DNA of 64,000 nt from Spirodela intermedia (lineage: Eukaryota > Streptophyta > Magnoliopsida > Alismatales > Araceae), in assembly GCA_902729315.2 (NCBI GenBank), contig LR746264.1:312501-376500 (forward strand). The letters run 5' to 3'. Made by a program: the position numbers and the translations under genes. The notes beneath the pieces are model-generated. The model did not search any database, had not been told where the DNA came from, and worked only from the letters and a program-made list of their open reading frames with translations. Shown here in pieces: positions 34,166-50,319 of the stretch (within the stretch, counting starts at the first letter, position 1; each line of letters starts with the position of its first letter).

Positions 34166-35836
34166 TTTTATCTCCTCCTCCCTCCGCCTCCCTTCCTCGA
34201 GCGAGCTCGACGGAGGAGAGACGGGGAAGAACCAGAGGGAACCAGAGCAAGGTGGTGAGACTCCAGAAACCCGGTAGCCACCCCTCCAGAACACAGATGA
34301 ATAAATAATCCAAAATCCACGACGATGGGGAGCTTCAATCTAATCTGAACTAGAGAAGGCCTTCCGCTTCCGCTTCCTCTCCCAATGCCGCTACCAGGGG
34401 ACTGAGATGAGGAGAAGGAGAAAGGAAGGACGGCCGGCGGCGGCAGCGGTTTCGGCGGTCAGTGGCGGCGCTCTTCCCCGCGCTGACCCCCCACATTCTT
34501 CAGACCTTCCAGTCGCCGGCGGGCGGGCAAATCCATGGGCGTAAGCTAACCGAAAGCCCTCCTTCAGAGCCGCGGGGGCAGGAGGGAGGAGAGGGAAACG
34601 GATGGAGGGGAAGGAAGAAAGAAATGAAGCCCTAGACGTCGTCCATGGAGAAGACGAGCTCCCCAGCGGACGCGTGGTTCCTCCGCAAATGAGACAACTT
34701 TGGCCCACCCATCCTTCGTTGCCCGCTTCTCCCTGCTTCCGTCCTCTTTGACAGGAAATAAATAAATAAATAGGCCAGCTGGGAGGGGGGTCAATCCACG
34801 TCAGTCTCCTCCTTGTTGAACCAGGTCAACCTCCCTAATATTAATTAATTAATATTATAATCATGCCGCTAAGACCCCGACCCCGTCCGTTCCGCAGAGG
34901 AAATGCCATAATTATAAGGTAGATTAGTTGTACCAGCTATTCCTCCATGCTGGGTCCTCCGAGTCGGCGCGGGCGAGTCGTTACGGCCGGGAATCACGCG
35001 CTGTCCATACCGAGTTGAGTACCGATTCTGTTGGGTTCTTCTGACTCTCGGGAATAGCGCCGGACCACATTGGCCTTATCCACTGCCACGGGACCCTGCA
35101 CGGGTGGACTCGGCCTGCGCTCGCCGTCCGATCCAAGGAGGCCAGGCGGTTGGCCGACACCGCGTGTTGGGTCGCCCGCCGCCGCCGGCCTGAAGACAGG
35201 TTGTCGGTGAGTCAGCGCCGAGTTGCCGCCGAGGCGCACCACGGTAACACGCGAGGCGGGCCAAGGGACGCGGGGAGGCGTCCACGCGTCGAGGGATCGG
35301 CCGAGTTCGAGGCGGTCCCCAGAACGATCCAGCTCACTATTTTATTATTTTACTGAACTCTCTGTGCATCCGCCAGCGTTTTCTAATTAATTAATTAATT
35401 ATCTCTAAAAATCGAACTGTTAAAATTCAAATATCGTAATAATTATTTCGTATTTGTAATTAACACTTTTGTGGCTGGGGGATGGAAATGAGGAGGGGTC
35501 AGGCCACGCTGTGGGGCCCACAGTCAGAGATGGGAACCACGGATCTCAGGTAGCCGTGTCTGTTTCGATGACGTCACCACATACCAAACAAACGAGGGGA
35601 CGGCAGAGAGAGAGAGAGAGGACCCAACAGAGGTCCATCGGGTCACGTCTTTGACCGATAGGAATACGCCACGTCGGATACGATATCGGCGGGGTTCGGA
35701 CGGGTGACGTAGATGGGCCTCTCCGACTTGATGATTACGATAAATAATTATAAGTCGAAATGCCCAAAAATGGTAAGATCACGATTTTCTATATAAACCA
35801 GTCATTAATTATGCTTAGAGCAAAGAACCAGGCGGA
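34166..35836. other. CSLC 5' flank and intergenic sequence
   Basis: No gene is supported. The first ~500 bases are CT/GC-rich and likely the CSLC leader and promoter. TAAATAAATAAATAG at 34758-34772 and (TTAA)n-like AT blocks near 34840-34860 and 35385-35400 stand out. A GC-rich block at 35070-35320 has open frames but no recognisable protein. Confidence 0.45.
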
Positions 35837-36615
35837 TCACATGGTTCTCATCATCCTGCTCGGCGTGGACCTCCCGGCTTTGAGGAGCTCCATCAGAGGC
35901 CGGAATTCGGAGGACAGAGGGACCATGGAGCTGACCCTGAGGTGTTGGGCGCTCCCGCTCCTTGGTCTGGTCAACGCCATCTTGAACGGCTCGCCCTCCA
36001 GCATCCTGCAGGCGGTCTCCGCTGAAGGAGAGAGAGGAAAAGAGGATCTCTCGGTCAACGGCCTCATTCGAAGATCTTACAAGCTGACAGAGAAGAGGGA
36101 CGGCGGGATGGATTGCATCGCTACCCGCATCTGGGTTGACTCTGCAGAAGTCAAAGAACTCGTCAGCAGGGCAGCCGAAGAGACCCTGCGCCACCCTGTC
36201 GAAGCACATCACCGCCACGACCCTGTCGGGTGTAGCCACAGAGATCTGCAAGCATAATACCCACAGAGATCAGAAGATTATGAATTCCTCGGTTCAATGA
36301 ACCTCCCCTGGGCCGATGAAGATCTGACCAGAAAGAGCAGAGAATGAGAGGGATCACTCAAACGCTCCCATCTCGTGTTAAAGGATCGATGGCTCCTCAA
36401 ATTCGGGAGAGGGAGGGGATACTCACGAGGAGACGAAAGAAGCGCCTGTCGGCGCAAGAACCGGGGTTGAAGCCATTGCGGCTGCAGTAATGGCAGGCGC
36501 CGTCGGAGAGGGTCCGCTCGCAGACGCCGCAGGCCCTGTAACTCGTGGAGCTCGAATCCACCGCCACCACCGTGCAGAGCCCCGTCCATGGCTTCCCGCC
36601 CTCCCCCAATTCCAT
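35837..36615 (-). CDS. Small plant protein with paired CxxC motifs, function unknown
   Basis: Three exons on the minus strand, 36615-36427, 36245-36125 and 36021-35837, encode 164 residues in frame. Near the N terminus CGVC (residues about 30-33) and CHYC (about 41-44) look like a zinc ribbon. The middle reads RFFRLLISVATPDRVVAVMC, FDRVAQGLFGCPADEFFDFC and ETACRMLEGEPFKMALTRPR, then SAQHLRVSSMVPLSSEFRPL. The beta-rich tail resembles the OB-fold nucleic-acid-binding domain at the C terminus of replication protein A large subunits, and I recall plant relatives annotated that way. The name is not certain. Splice positions were set by frame and by that remembered family pattern. It lies tail-to-head behind the next minus-strand gene, about 0.7 kb away. 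Confidence 0.75.
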
Positions 36616-37288
36616 CCGATGATGAATTTTCTCCCCTTCTTCTATCTCTGAGATCCACGGGATTCCAGGAGATTCAGAGATTAGGGTTCGCGTGGCGGCC
36701 TATCTCTCTCCTCTGAGCGGTCTCCATGGACGGATGGGAAGAGAAAATGACGCGAGGAGATCGTTGTAGCCTACCTCTCTCTCTCCGAATCTTTTTGTCT
36801 CCGAAGGACAGCGGCGAGGAAGCGGCGCCGCTGGGGTGGGAAGTGGCCTCGTCGGCTACAGGAAAGCTCTGGGGGGGAGGACATGGTGCTGGAAAGAGGA
36901 ATCGGAGATTTATGGGATGGGGCTCGAGGTAAATGGCCCAGTGAGAAATGGCCCACAACCAGTCATTATGGAGTCCATAAGAAATAGATAATATTTTATG
37001 CCATAAATACCCAAAATAATAATTTCTGCTATCAAATGCGCACTTACAAATCCGCAGAAAAAATTTAAAAATACACATTTTGGGATCGACCCAATTGACT
37101 TGCCCCAGATCGGGGTTAATGCACACAAATCAGCGTGAGAGAGACAAACACATTTGACATACAGCTAAAGTCGACCCACGTACGCGAAACTTAACGATCC
37201 CTTTCTCGGAAAGTCAACAAAATCTAGAGATGTCGGAATTTCCCGGGCTTTTATAATGAGGAAGACGAAGGAGCAAGCCCACATACCG
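36616..37288. other. Intergenic gap between two minus-strand genes
   Basis: No gene is visible. It should contain the promoter of the CxxC-protein gene and the 3' untranslated region of the eight-exon gene. A CCATAAAATA/TTATGCC-type AT-rich block lies around 36985-37030. Confidence 0.5.
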
Positions 37289-39542
37289 TCAATTCGCCAG
37301 ATCGAATCTCCTGATGCAGCCCTTGGGGACGTTGACTTTGTTGAATTTTGGCGCCTTGGGGACCGTCAGGGCCTTCTTCGCAGAAGCGGTTGAAGCCATG
37401 GATATGGCGGTCTCTTCTCTGGGTCTTAACACCGACGGGGGCGCCCGGCGGATTCCCTCCTCGGCTCCTCCGAGCAGAGAAGCCGTGCTCTTCTTCTTCT
37501 TCTTCTTCTTCTTCTTCTCCTCCTCCCCCTCCTCCTCCGGCGCCGTCCCCTTGCTGCCTCCCCTGCACGCACCATATGTCTCATGGCGACGAACAGATGA
37601 TTACTGACAGTGTAGGGAGAGAAATGCCACTACCGTCTTTACCTTAGGGGCTTGAGGAGCCGCTGTAGGTCCAAGGCTGGCAATCTCTGAGCATGGAGGG
37701 AGGAGCTCTTCTGCTCTGGCTTCCCCCCGGGCTTGATGATGCAGACCTCTTTCTCAGGTTTCCCTCTCTCAAGGTTTTTCTCCCTCAGAATTCCTCTCTC
37801 CTGTTGATAGAGAAGAAAGATAGCCATTACAGTGCCTTCAGTCCGAGCTCGAGCTCTCTATCTCCTCGCATGGATTCATTAGAGTGGTGAGATGAAGAAC
37901 TCACATCGGTTCTTAGCCTAAAAGGCTTCGGATTTGTGGGTTTCAGCGCCCGGTATTTAGCTCCTTGGGCAGATTTATGGTGGTTATTGCCGGAGGCCGC
38001 CGTTGCCTGCCGACATAGATGGAAAAAGGATTACCACAGGCACGAATGTATCGTGCAGGAGGAGAACTGAGCTCGGGGAGAAGAGCACCTTCCGAGGGCC
38101 GTCGCAGCTGTTCTTCTGGCGATTCTCCATCCCACTTGTGAAGGTGCTACGATTCTCGTCTCTGAGATCAGATCCCACAAGAAATCAGAGTGTAAGGGAA
38201 TCGAGAAATAGTGACGACTCTGTAAGGGAATCAGAGTGCTAGGATATGGCGTGGCTGAAGAATCCAACCTGTCGGCGGCGGCGTGGATCACTGAGGCGTT
38301 CTCCTTGTTCTCATCGAATTCGGAAGAACCCTCCATTGGCTCGTCCTCGAAAACATCAGGCTCTTCCGCTTCGGCCTTGGGTGAAGACTTCACTCCTGTG
38401 CGATCTTCCGACGGCGTCATCGACGACGGGAGGGCTCTCTCGGGGCATTCTTCCGCTTCGAGAAGCCTACAGGCATCTCGATCTATGGCATTATCAGATC
38501 TCAGCGTCCCCATGTTGAGCTTCTTCATGCCGGCAGATATTTCTGGTATCGGTGCCTTGCCAGCACAAGTCCCCTTCTCGGATTTCTTCGGTGTGTGGAA
38601 GCTCAGAACCTTCACCGCCGCCCTGTTCTTCAGCAAAGGTTCTGGGGGCTTGGAGATCTTCACACTCCGGAATGCTTCTTCGCCGGTTGGCCGTGCTCTG
38701 TTCCTGGGAGTAGACAACGCCTTCGCCGCCGCCGGAGGCCGCTTTGCTGGTGGTTTCGGAGTGGAGGAGCTCAGGCAAGCGACGGGATAGTTCTTCAGCC
38801 TGGCCGAGCTCCCAGCCTTCTCCGCCAACATGCCTATTCTACTCTTCGCAGACTTTGCAGGCGCAGATCGAGGACATTTGGCGCTGGATGAATGTTTCTC
38901 CCGATTAGATAGATCTGTTGCAGTTCTAATCGAATTTTTCCGTGAGAACAGATTACATACTCTTCCTGGTTGACGTACCTTGGGGCATCATGGCGACTCA
39001 GAGCCTTCTGTAATCGCACGTTAGGGCTTCGTGCCGCCATGACCTGGAGGAATCGTTGGAAACTCACCCTAAGAATCCGCCCGAGGAGGAATCGAGGAGA
39101 GGAGGAGGAACGAGCTACTACTTACTCGGAGCACGAAATTCTTGTGGAGGACATCCGGATCTACTTCGTCGTGGTTCTGGTCGCAACCTGATCAAGAGAA
39201 GCCACACGGTTCACAACTATCCGGGGATAGAACGCGAATAATCTTGATCAGATGCAGATCTGGGGACGATTGCAACTCGTGGATCGGAGAAAAAACAGTG
39301 GAAAAGGAAGGAACGAAGAGGAAACAAAATGCAGCTAGAGATCAGGCCGATGAGGTGGTGAGAGGGGGAGATATCCACAGCTGACCGATGCGGGTGCAGA
39401 ACCAAGAACGGTCGTCGGGGCGGGAACGATCGGGGGCGCTGAAGTCGACGAACTTGGGGGCTTCGATGTTCTCGTAGACGTGGTCCTCCCCAGTCCACGC
39501 AGTCGACGATCCCTTCCTCAGGGATTTCCACAGAGCCTCCAT
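37289..39542 (-). CDS. Uncharacterised plant-specific protein, eight exons
   Basis: Exons on the minus strand: 39542-39386, 39187-39126, 39043-38979, 38883-38269, 38161-38035, 38006-37905, 37800-37643 and 37562-37289, giving 519 residues. All seven junctions use GT/AG and keep frame. N-terminal block: AWTGEDHVYENIEAPKFVDF and RPDDRSWFCTRIGCDQNHDE, then VMAARSPNVRLQKALSR. A long Ser/Pro/Lys-rich middle follows (KCPRSAPAKSAKSRIG; FDENKENASV). Next comes the short conserved block KPTNPKPFRLRTDERGILRE. The C terminus has a Glu-Lys run (KKKKKKKK) and ends KALTVPKAPKFNKVNVPKGC plus a few residues. The basic, KEN-containing sequence and the VPK-PKF-VPKGC tail faintly recall TPX2/microtubule-associated proteins, but I do not assign a function. 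I remember unnamed plant homologues with the same blocks. Confidence 0.78.
37490..37518. repeat. Coding (CTT)n trinucleotide repeat
   Basis: About nine CTT units in the last exon of the eight-exon gene; on the coding strand they are AAG codons for a lysine run. Length changes would alter the run without breaking the frame. Confidence 0.9.
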
Positions 39543-41738
39543 TTTTCTCTCCGATCTCCGGTGGAACCGGCGCAGATGGAGGAGGAGGAGGAAGAGGAGG
39601 AGGATTGGGCGGCGGAGGAAAGGGGCTGGGGGCGGAGGAAGAGAGGCCAGAAAATGGGCCGTTGGAATTCAAACGATATAGCCGTTTGGAAGGTTGGCAA
39701 GGTGGCCGAAAACTCTGACGGGTTGCAACGATCAACGATAACTGGGCCGTGGCGTACAGAAAGAAAAGGGAGCATTTTAAATATTACCCGTTTTATTTTC
39801 AGAAAATTGGCAGATGACCCCTCGATAACAGGGAAAAGCGACAATTCGAACCGGCGGCAAGTCCCTAGCCCATCACAGACGGTAGGTAGGGCTTTTAGTG
39901 ACCTGACCCGTCTTGGGCCCTAATTTTTCCATCGTTATGTGCTACAATTATTTGAACATATAATATATATATACGTGGAAATATTAATATATTCATGAAT
40001 TTGTAAAAGACAACAATAGGCGGCCTCCTCACCTGTCACCTTCTACATAAAAATCTCAGTTTTTTTTACTGGAGATATAATTTATAATAATCCGGAAAAT
40101 TAATAAATGTTAACTATTTAGTTTTTTTTTATATGCCTACGAAAAAAACTGAAAAGGGAAAAATGACAATCAGACCGTTTAATTAATTTATTTATTTTTC
40201 CCCGAAATAAATTATCTATTAATAGGAAGACGGGCATTTTCACAAACTAAAAATGCTCCGAGGAATCACGGCTGCCGAGATCATCTCTTCAACTTTCTCC
40301 ACATGATTCCACGTAGTTGATTTATCGTACGGTTCTTATCAATCGGCCTCGCCGGGGGCCCCCGCGGCGGAGTGAAGACGAAGGTGATGGCGGCAGCGGT
40401 GGGGCTGGTATGCACCGTCCCACGTGTTGCAGCATTGAGAGGCCAAAGCCGCGTGCGGCAGCGGCTGTGCCGGAGCAGCAGCTTTATATGGACGCCGCCG
40501 CTCTACGTGGCAAGGTCAAGCTCTCTCTACAGCTGTTTTCTGATACGTAGACGTGCCCGGTATAGTACAAAAATTATTTTACAACGTGCTCTAATTGCAA
40601 ACCTGCACATCCCCGTCTTCTAGAGCGTTAATGCGAAAGGCCCCCCATGAAAATAATAGGATCCGAACCGTAACCGTATCCGAGAGGATATTTCGGCTCC
40701 TACTCGAGTTGGCCACGTCATCGACATATTAGCCTTAGAACCACGGCCCAGCTGGCGCCGCAGTTTGAATGCGTGACGCTACATACATGGGCCCCACCTA
40801 TGAGCTTGCTTAGCGGGGAGCCCTATCTCTCTCTTTCTTGCAGACGCAACTTCATCTGCGCATCGAAACGTACGCAATGTACCTCATACTGCCCCGGGCC
40901 ACGCGTGTCGACAGCAGATCTGAAAATGACGCGCGTCGTTTTTGAACGCAATCTCAGGCGTCCATCAGATGGCCCCACATCATCGACGGCTTTGTCTTGT
41001 CTTAAACTCTCACGGGAGGGCTAGCGACAAGAAGGACAGAGAGGCGCCACAAAGTTATACCGGCGGAACTGCTTAAGCACCGCCCGCTCTGGCATGGCGG
41101 TTAGCGGGACGGTTGTCCGAACGTCTCCTCTGTTGACCGGAGTGTCGCGACCGAATCGGTTGCAGCGACCGCGAACCATGGCAGACCAAGTCGGTGTTGA
41201 CGTATGCTCGATTTTCCAAAAAACATTTAAAAATAAATTTACGTAGTCATCATCTTCCCATAAAATAGCATATAAAATCACAGTAAATTATATATTCTTT
41301 ATATTAAAAGATGAAATGCAGGGGGGTCGGAGAGCCGGGATAGTACATTTCGCGCCGTACATACGAGATACAGCGAGAGAAGATGATCAAATAGAGCGTG
41401 AAAATCATTTATTTATTAAGACAAAATATATTTGATAAATGCGTAAATGCCCAACGGGAATATTTAATTAGTAAATGTCAAAAATTAAATATCCGAAAAA
41501 TTCGGAATGCGCTGGCAAAATTAACGGATCATAACGCTAGGCGGCATAGGTTACCGCAGAGTCTGTAGTCTTTTAATAACACCTGAAGTGGTGGCCGGAG
41601 AGGAGAGGAGAGGAGAGAGAGAGAGAGAGAACGCAGCAACAGCTTGAACGATCTCGGAGGGCGAAGGGGAGGGGAGGGAGGGGGGAGAGGGGGCGGAGGG
41701 GAGAAGAAGAGTGCTCGAGGGAGATTGTGCCTGGAAGG
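39543..41738. other. Divergent intergenic region
   Basis: No gene is supported between the eight-exon gene (-) and squalene epoxidase (+). The middle (39930-40260) is AT-rich with a TATATATATA stretch. Short open frames at 40317-41024 have no recognisable motif. The 41593-41700 stretch is a purine-rich (GA)n/(GGGGA)n leader just upstream of the epoxidase start. Confidence 0.55.
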
Positions 41739-45593
<3,855 letters not shown>

Positions 45594-46551
45594 TGCTGCT
45601 GAGCTTTCGGGGTCTAAGTAGATGGGAGGAGGGGGGGTGAAGATGGGTTGAGATCATGTTTGCTATGAATGGTGGAAGTGTTCAGTTCATCATTCTGTCC
45701 AAGAGAAGTAGCTTGTTTGGGTGCAGCTCGATATATTCGTCCTTCGTTGTTGTTCTCATTGTCGATTTGCACTCTTCGGCGGGGTTTTGTGGATTTAGTG
45801 CCGTGTCAGGTAGGGAAGTTGTGGATAAGAACTGCTTGTTTTTTTTTTTTTTTTTTTTTTTTTGACGCATTCCTGTCAGGAAGTAAGGTCGTTTCTGGCT
45901 GTTCTTTGGACTTTATTTTCCCTAGAATGGACCAAACAGAATGCTGTCAGGTCGTTCGAGCAGGAATCCGAGGTGTGCCCTCTTGGATATATATATATAT
46001 ATATATATATAACACATCACGTGAACTTTGGTTTTCGGAGAAAAATGAATAATAACGAAAACTATTAGGCACAATAGTTGATATTCCCGGTCAAGAAGGA
46101 GAAGAACCACGAAGGAGGAGGAGCAGAAGAAGGAGAACGAGAACGAGAAGAACCAGGGAGGAGGAGGAGAAGAACCAGGAAGAGGATGGCGAAGAAGGAG
46201 AAGAACCCAGCAAGAAGGAGGAGGAGGAGAAGAACCCATCAAGAAGAAGAAGGAGAAGAACCCAGCAAGAAGGAGAAGGAGAAGAAGCCAGCAAGGAGGA
46301 GAAGAAGAGCAATAACTGGCTGTGAAATACCTCTCAAATCTCTTAGGCAAAGTCCTCGACTGGACGTGATATGCTGAGCCAAATTCACCACGAATGGCTC
46401 AAACAGAATGCTGGATATTCCCTCTCGCAATCGGGATTAATTGGTGGGCTTGCTCGGGCCATTGACGGACCCAGATTGCATCTCTTCTAAATCTGAGGGG
46501 TCAAGAAGAGCCCCACCCAGCATCCCTTGGCTCTCCACGAATCTTGGGCAC
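45594..46551. other. Gap between convergent SQE and J-protein genes
   Basis: No gene. It holds the two facing 3' untranslated regions, a poly-T run at about 45840-45862, a (TA)n tract at about 45988-46011 and a purine minisatellite at 46090-46312. Confidence 0.7.
46090..46312. repeat. Purine minisatellite between convergent genes
   Basis: A degenerate array with repeating unit close to GAAGGAGAAGAACCCAGCAA plus variable GGA/GAA triplets, unit length about 27-36 bases, roughly seven units. The plus strand is almost pure purine. Open frames in it (Lys/Glu-rich one way, Leu/Ser-rich the other) look like repeat artefacts. Confidence 0.88.
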
Positions 46552-49500
46552 TCAAAGCCTCTCGTTCTTCCTCTCCAATTTGATCGCCTCGTATGATGTC
46601 AGCACCTGCTTAAACTTGGCCTCTGCAGCCTCTGCGATAAGTTTTGAGTGCTGATCCGTCAAGAAACACAGAGAGATAGAAACAGAAATTGTTTGAGTGC
46701 AGGGAGTTCAAGGTTGGATCAGAGGGCAGACCTTTGTTGTTCTGGTTTTGATCAGGGTGATACTCCATTGCCTTCGCTCTGAAAGCAGTCTACAAGCAAG
46801 AAACCTTTCCATTAACCATCAGATGCGCAGCAATACATGAAGAAACCTTCATGTAAATACCATCATGAACGTATAGACTACTGCTTGGGAGATGGAGACT
46901 GTGAATGTACCTACTCAGTTGAACTCAACTACTTCTAATTCTCACTCTAACCCACATCCGTTTTGGAAACTAATTCAAATTATAACAGGAAGGTTGAACG
47001 TTCTCCCCATTTATCCCACCCCCCAAAATCCCACCCGGCAGCATATGTACCGAGAATTCCTAGTTTTCTTAGGAGAGGGTCTCAAAGGGCTAAGAGCTCA
47101 TAAGCTAATTCCAGTTTGATGATGTGAATGAAATTCATGACTTGTACAGGAAAAAGATGCACAGTGGGTGGTACCTTGATTTCTGCATCGGTGTAGGGTG
47201 TTGATCTTGACCTAAAAGAAAGAAAATAAGAGCAAATGAGATCACTGACCCATCAGAATTGGATAAAAAATAAAGCACACCGAATTATTGAAAACCTTAT
47301 TATATTTGTTGCTCATAGTTGTATCTTGCAGCCACAGCATCACAATTTCCAAAATAAAGGGGGTTCACCCATTTAAAATCCTTTTTTTTTACAGGAGGCA
47401 GACTTGCGACCACCAAAGTGGATGCGTACAAAGTTCATGATGGGGTCCTTGTTCTAGTAACGTGAATAAAAAAAATTCTCAATTAACACCACCAATGTGC
47501 AGGGTATTCAAGATATTATGGATGAAAAAAATAAATGAACCGTTGAAATCAATAAAAAAAATACTATAAAGAAAAAAATCCTCAACTCGATTTCAGGAAT
47601 GAGTCAGAGGATAAGTCATCTCATTACTAGTGAATCATGTTCATCGACAGCTTAGATTTTTGTTCAATTCGGTCAGGGGACAACTTTTGTTAAGATTCAA
47701 TTGGCATGAGAAAAATACATAGCAGGTAGTAACGGAAGATAAAGTTTTCGAGGCAGCTCAAAAACATGAGGCCACTTTCAGCATTTCCATTTTTACCGTT
47801 TATCAGATTCACTGTGCATCTTTTTCCTTGTTTACAAAGAAAAGAAAATCAGCCCTTTTGCACAACCACTCACACTGAACGATCATCGATTAGTTCATCT
47901 TGATAACTACAAGGATGCAGTGTACGGGAGGTGAAGATCAGAAGATCAAAATTTTTGTTGCCATTCAGAAAACTCCAATCTAGTTACAACAGTTCCTGAT
48001 TAAGAAGGAATTTTTTATTTTATAAAAAATAACAAGAACCCCATTACTTCTCAGGGTTAAATTATCTGATTACAGGGATTTCAAGTCTCCTTAAGGGCTA
48101 AGTTGCACCAACCTCCTTTCTGCATGCAATTGTAGCTGTGTTGGCTTCCGAAGAACAGAGAAGATGAAGAAGGAGAAGAAGAAGAAGAAGAGAGAGACAC
48201 TGCCCTTAGGTATCGAGTTATTTAATTGATGTCCATGTTGAGGGGGAGGCACCAAACTAAATAAAAAACTACCATCACATTATATCACATCCATTGATAC
48301 CTGTCAAGACCCAGGACTGAATAGTGATGAGACAGAGTTTGATTGCCGCTGTAACTGGGATGAGCTTTGGTTTTTGCTCTTTGATCTCTTTGATCCCTGT
48401 AAGATGAATCCGTCTTCCAGTACCAGTCTTCCCGTTGGAAATGCTGATGATAGCCATTTGCATCATTCTCCCTCCAACTCTCATAGCCTCTTTTATACTT
48501 ATTCCTCTCCCTATTGAACACGCTTTGCATCCGCCTTATTCTCTCCTGTGCAACGAGAAGTTAACAAGCGCAAATACAAGAAATTATCTGATTAGATTGC
48601 ATGAAAAGATAAATGAAACATGAAAAATTTTAAAAAGCAATCATTTTGGAGATCCATGCGTGCCGTTGCGAATAATCAATGAAAAATATGATCAAATACG
48701 AACCGAGAGAGGGGCAATAACATTCAAAAGGACGATGCCATCATTGCTGGAATGCAGATAGAGATCCCTAAGAAGCTTCATGATCTCAAGAAAGGGAAAA
48801 TATCATAGGAAACAGCAGATACAGAAAATATCAAATAATTCCTGGCAGGGTCAAGTGTGCGAAAGTTGACCAAAGTAGAGGAGGGGAAATGGTCCACGAG
48901 GGTCACTAATACCCCGAAGATGAATGCACACATATCACTGGAGCGAAATCTTGATGACGAATTCATCTTTTATGAGATCTAATGGAGCATTGCTTCAATT
49001 AACCATGAACACAACCAAGGGTAGAGTTGAAGATTTTTGAGTCCATAAAGGATAGATTTTTAAACTTAGTTTTCTAACATCAACAAGTAGGAAGAAAAGT
49101 GAACCAACCTCTTAACATGGCATGGATCGCTTTGAGCTATCATCCAAAGCACAAGGCCACAGTGATTCACACCCAATCTTTTTAGGCACAACATTATTCT
49201 AAATATCGTAACCTGTCGCATGATAGCACAACATGCTACTGAGTGGAATGAACACAATGGCACAACAGAGAATGTCAATGGAAAGTTCAACCCTCCAAAT
49301 GATGCGATTCACGTGGATTAGTATCCTTTTCTCAGGCAAAAGATGGAAAATATGTAAATTAGAATATAAAAAGGGCTCACCACTCTCTCCATTTCTTCCT
49401 CGTACTCCTCCTGCAGCCGACGGTTGTATCTCTTCCAGGCTTCCTCTCTAAAGCTTCCATGACCAGAGCCAGTCGTGTTCTTCCATGACGAAAATGGTTG

Positions 49501-50319
49501 TGACTTCATCTTTTGATGCAAATGCGACATGGGCATTACACATTTACACAATTCAGTTGACGCAACACAAATTTACCATAATTGGAGAGGAGGGGGAGTG
49601 TTTATCAACTGTGGGCACCTGAGACCAAAAGAAGTCAACAGTCCTACGCATCTGACCGACCTGGCAAAACACCCAATGAGATAATAAGTCTCCATTAACA
49701 GATAGACAGATCGCACAGCAGCTTTGACCAGACAGAATTAGGGTAACTGTCCATAGGGAGTGGAACATAAAATTATACTTAATCTTAAGGGTCTATGCTT
49801 TACATTTACGAGACCAAAAAAAGAGCAGAAAGGCAAACAGTGGTATCTCTGATGCTTGATTGAGCAATTCTCTCCCTTCATTTCGGAAGATCAGAGAAGG
49901 CTGGAATGAGCATTTCACCCAAACTTGTCTGATTGGATTTTTCTCAAAGTCAACGTAAATAAGATCCATAGCTCTAATAATGGTGCCTACAATACCCCGG
50001 CAATTGCAGTGACGGAAATGATTACCAGTCGGGTATAATCAAAAGGCGACTTGAGGAGCCAGACAGTTCCCAGCATGCTTCTGTTCCCGATGCTCTAAAT
50101 TCAACAGGAAAGCACACAACAAACATACGCACACAGCGAGAGAGAGAGAGAGAGGAGTACAGCGTAAGTTGTGGCGGTGGCGCCAATCAAGGCGAAGAGA
50201 AGGATGGCCCACGCCTTGGGCCCGTCTTCCCTCTCCTTCGCCTGCCATGGGTTCCCGCCGGCGCCGGCCCGACGTCCGCCATCGTCGCCTCCGTGCCCTT
50301 TCTGATCACCAGCGGGCAT
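46552..50319 (-). CDS. Membrane-anchored J-domain (DnaJ-like) protein
   Basis: Seven exons on the minus strand: 50319-50161, 49660-49619, 49509-49381, 48545-48301, 47211-47175, 46789-46732 and 46631-46552, giving 249 residues. A hydrophobic helix (about 36-53, WAILLFALIGATATTYA) near the N terminus is likely a membrane anchor. A charged coiled-coil-like stretch follows (FREEAWKRYNRRLQEEYEEE; RIRRMQSVFNRERNKYKRGY). The J domain occupies about 181-245, starting HHYSVLGLD, with the catalytic HPD tripeptide at 215-217 (AMEYHPDQNQ) and ending FKQVLTSYEAIKLERKN. It should stimulate an Hsp70; the compartment is not shown. The exon 3 acceptor is uncertain by two codons (49509 or 49503, both after AAG). 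It is divergent from HflX. Confidence 0.88.

Noticed and set aside
31833-34258. Long plus-strand open frames of 275 and 533 codons
   Set aside because: They are antisense shadows of the CSLC exons and contain no known domain; the minus strand encodes a complete CSLC protein.
37251-37568. Glu-rich 105-codon frame in the last exon of the eight-exon gene
   Set aside because: The phase of the preceding exon (ends in AG of a split codon) selects the Lys-rich frame ending at 37289.
40317-41024. Frames of 77-83 codons between the eight-exon gene and SQE
   Set aside because: No domain, no supporting splice structure, and GC-rich composition.
46078-46377. Lys/Glu-rich and Leu/Ser-rich frames on both strands
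   Set aside because: Produced by the purine minisatellite.
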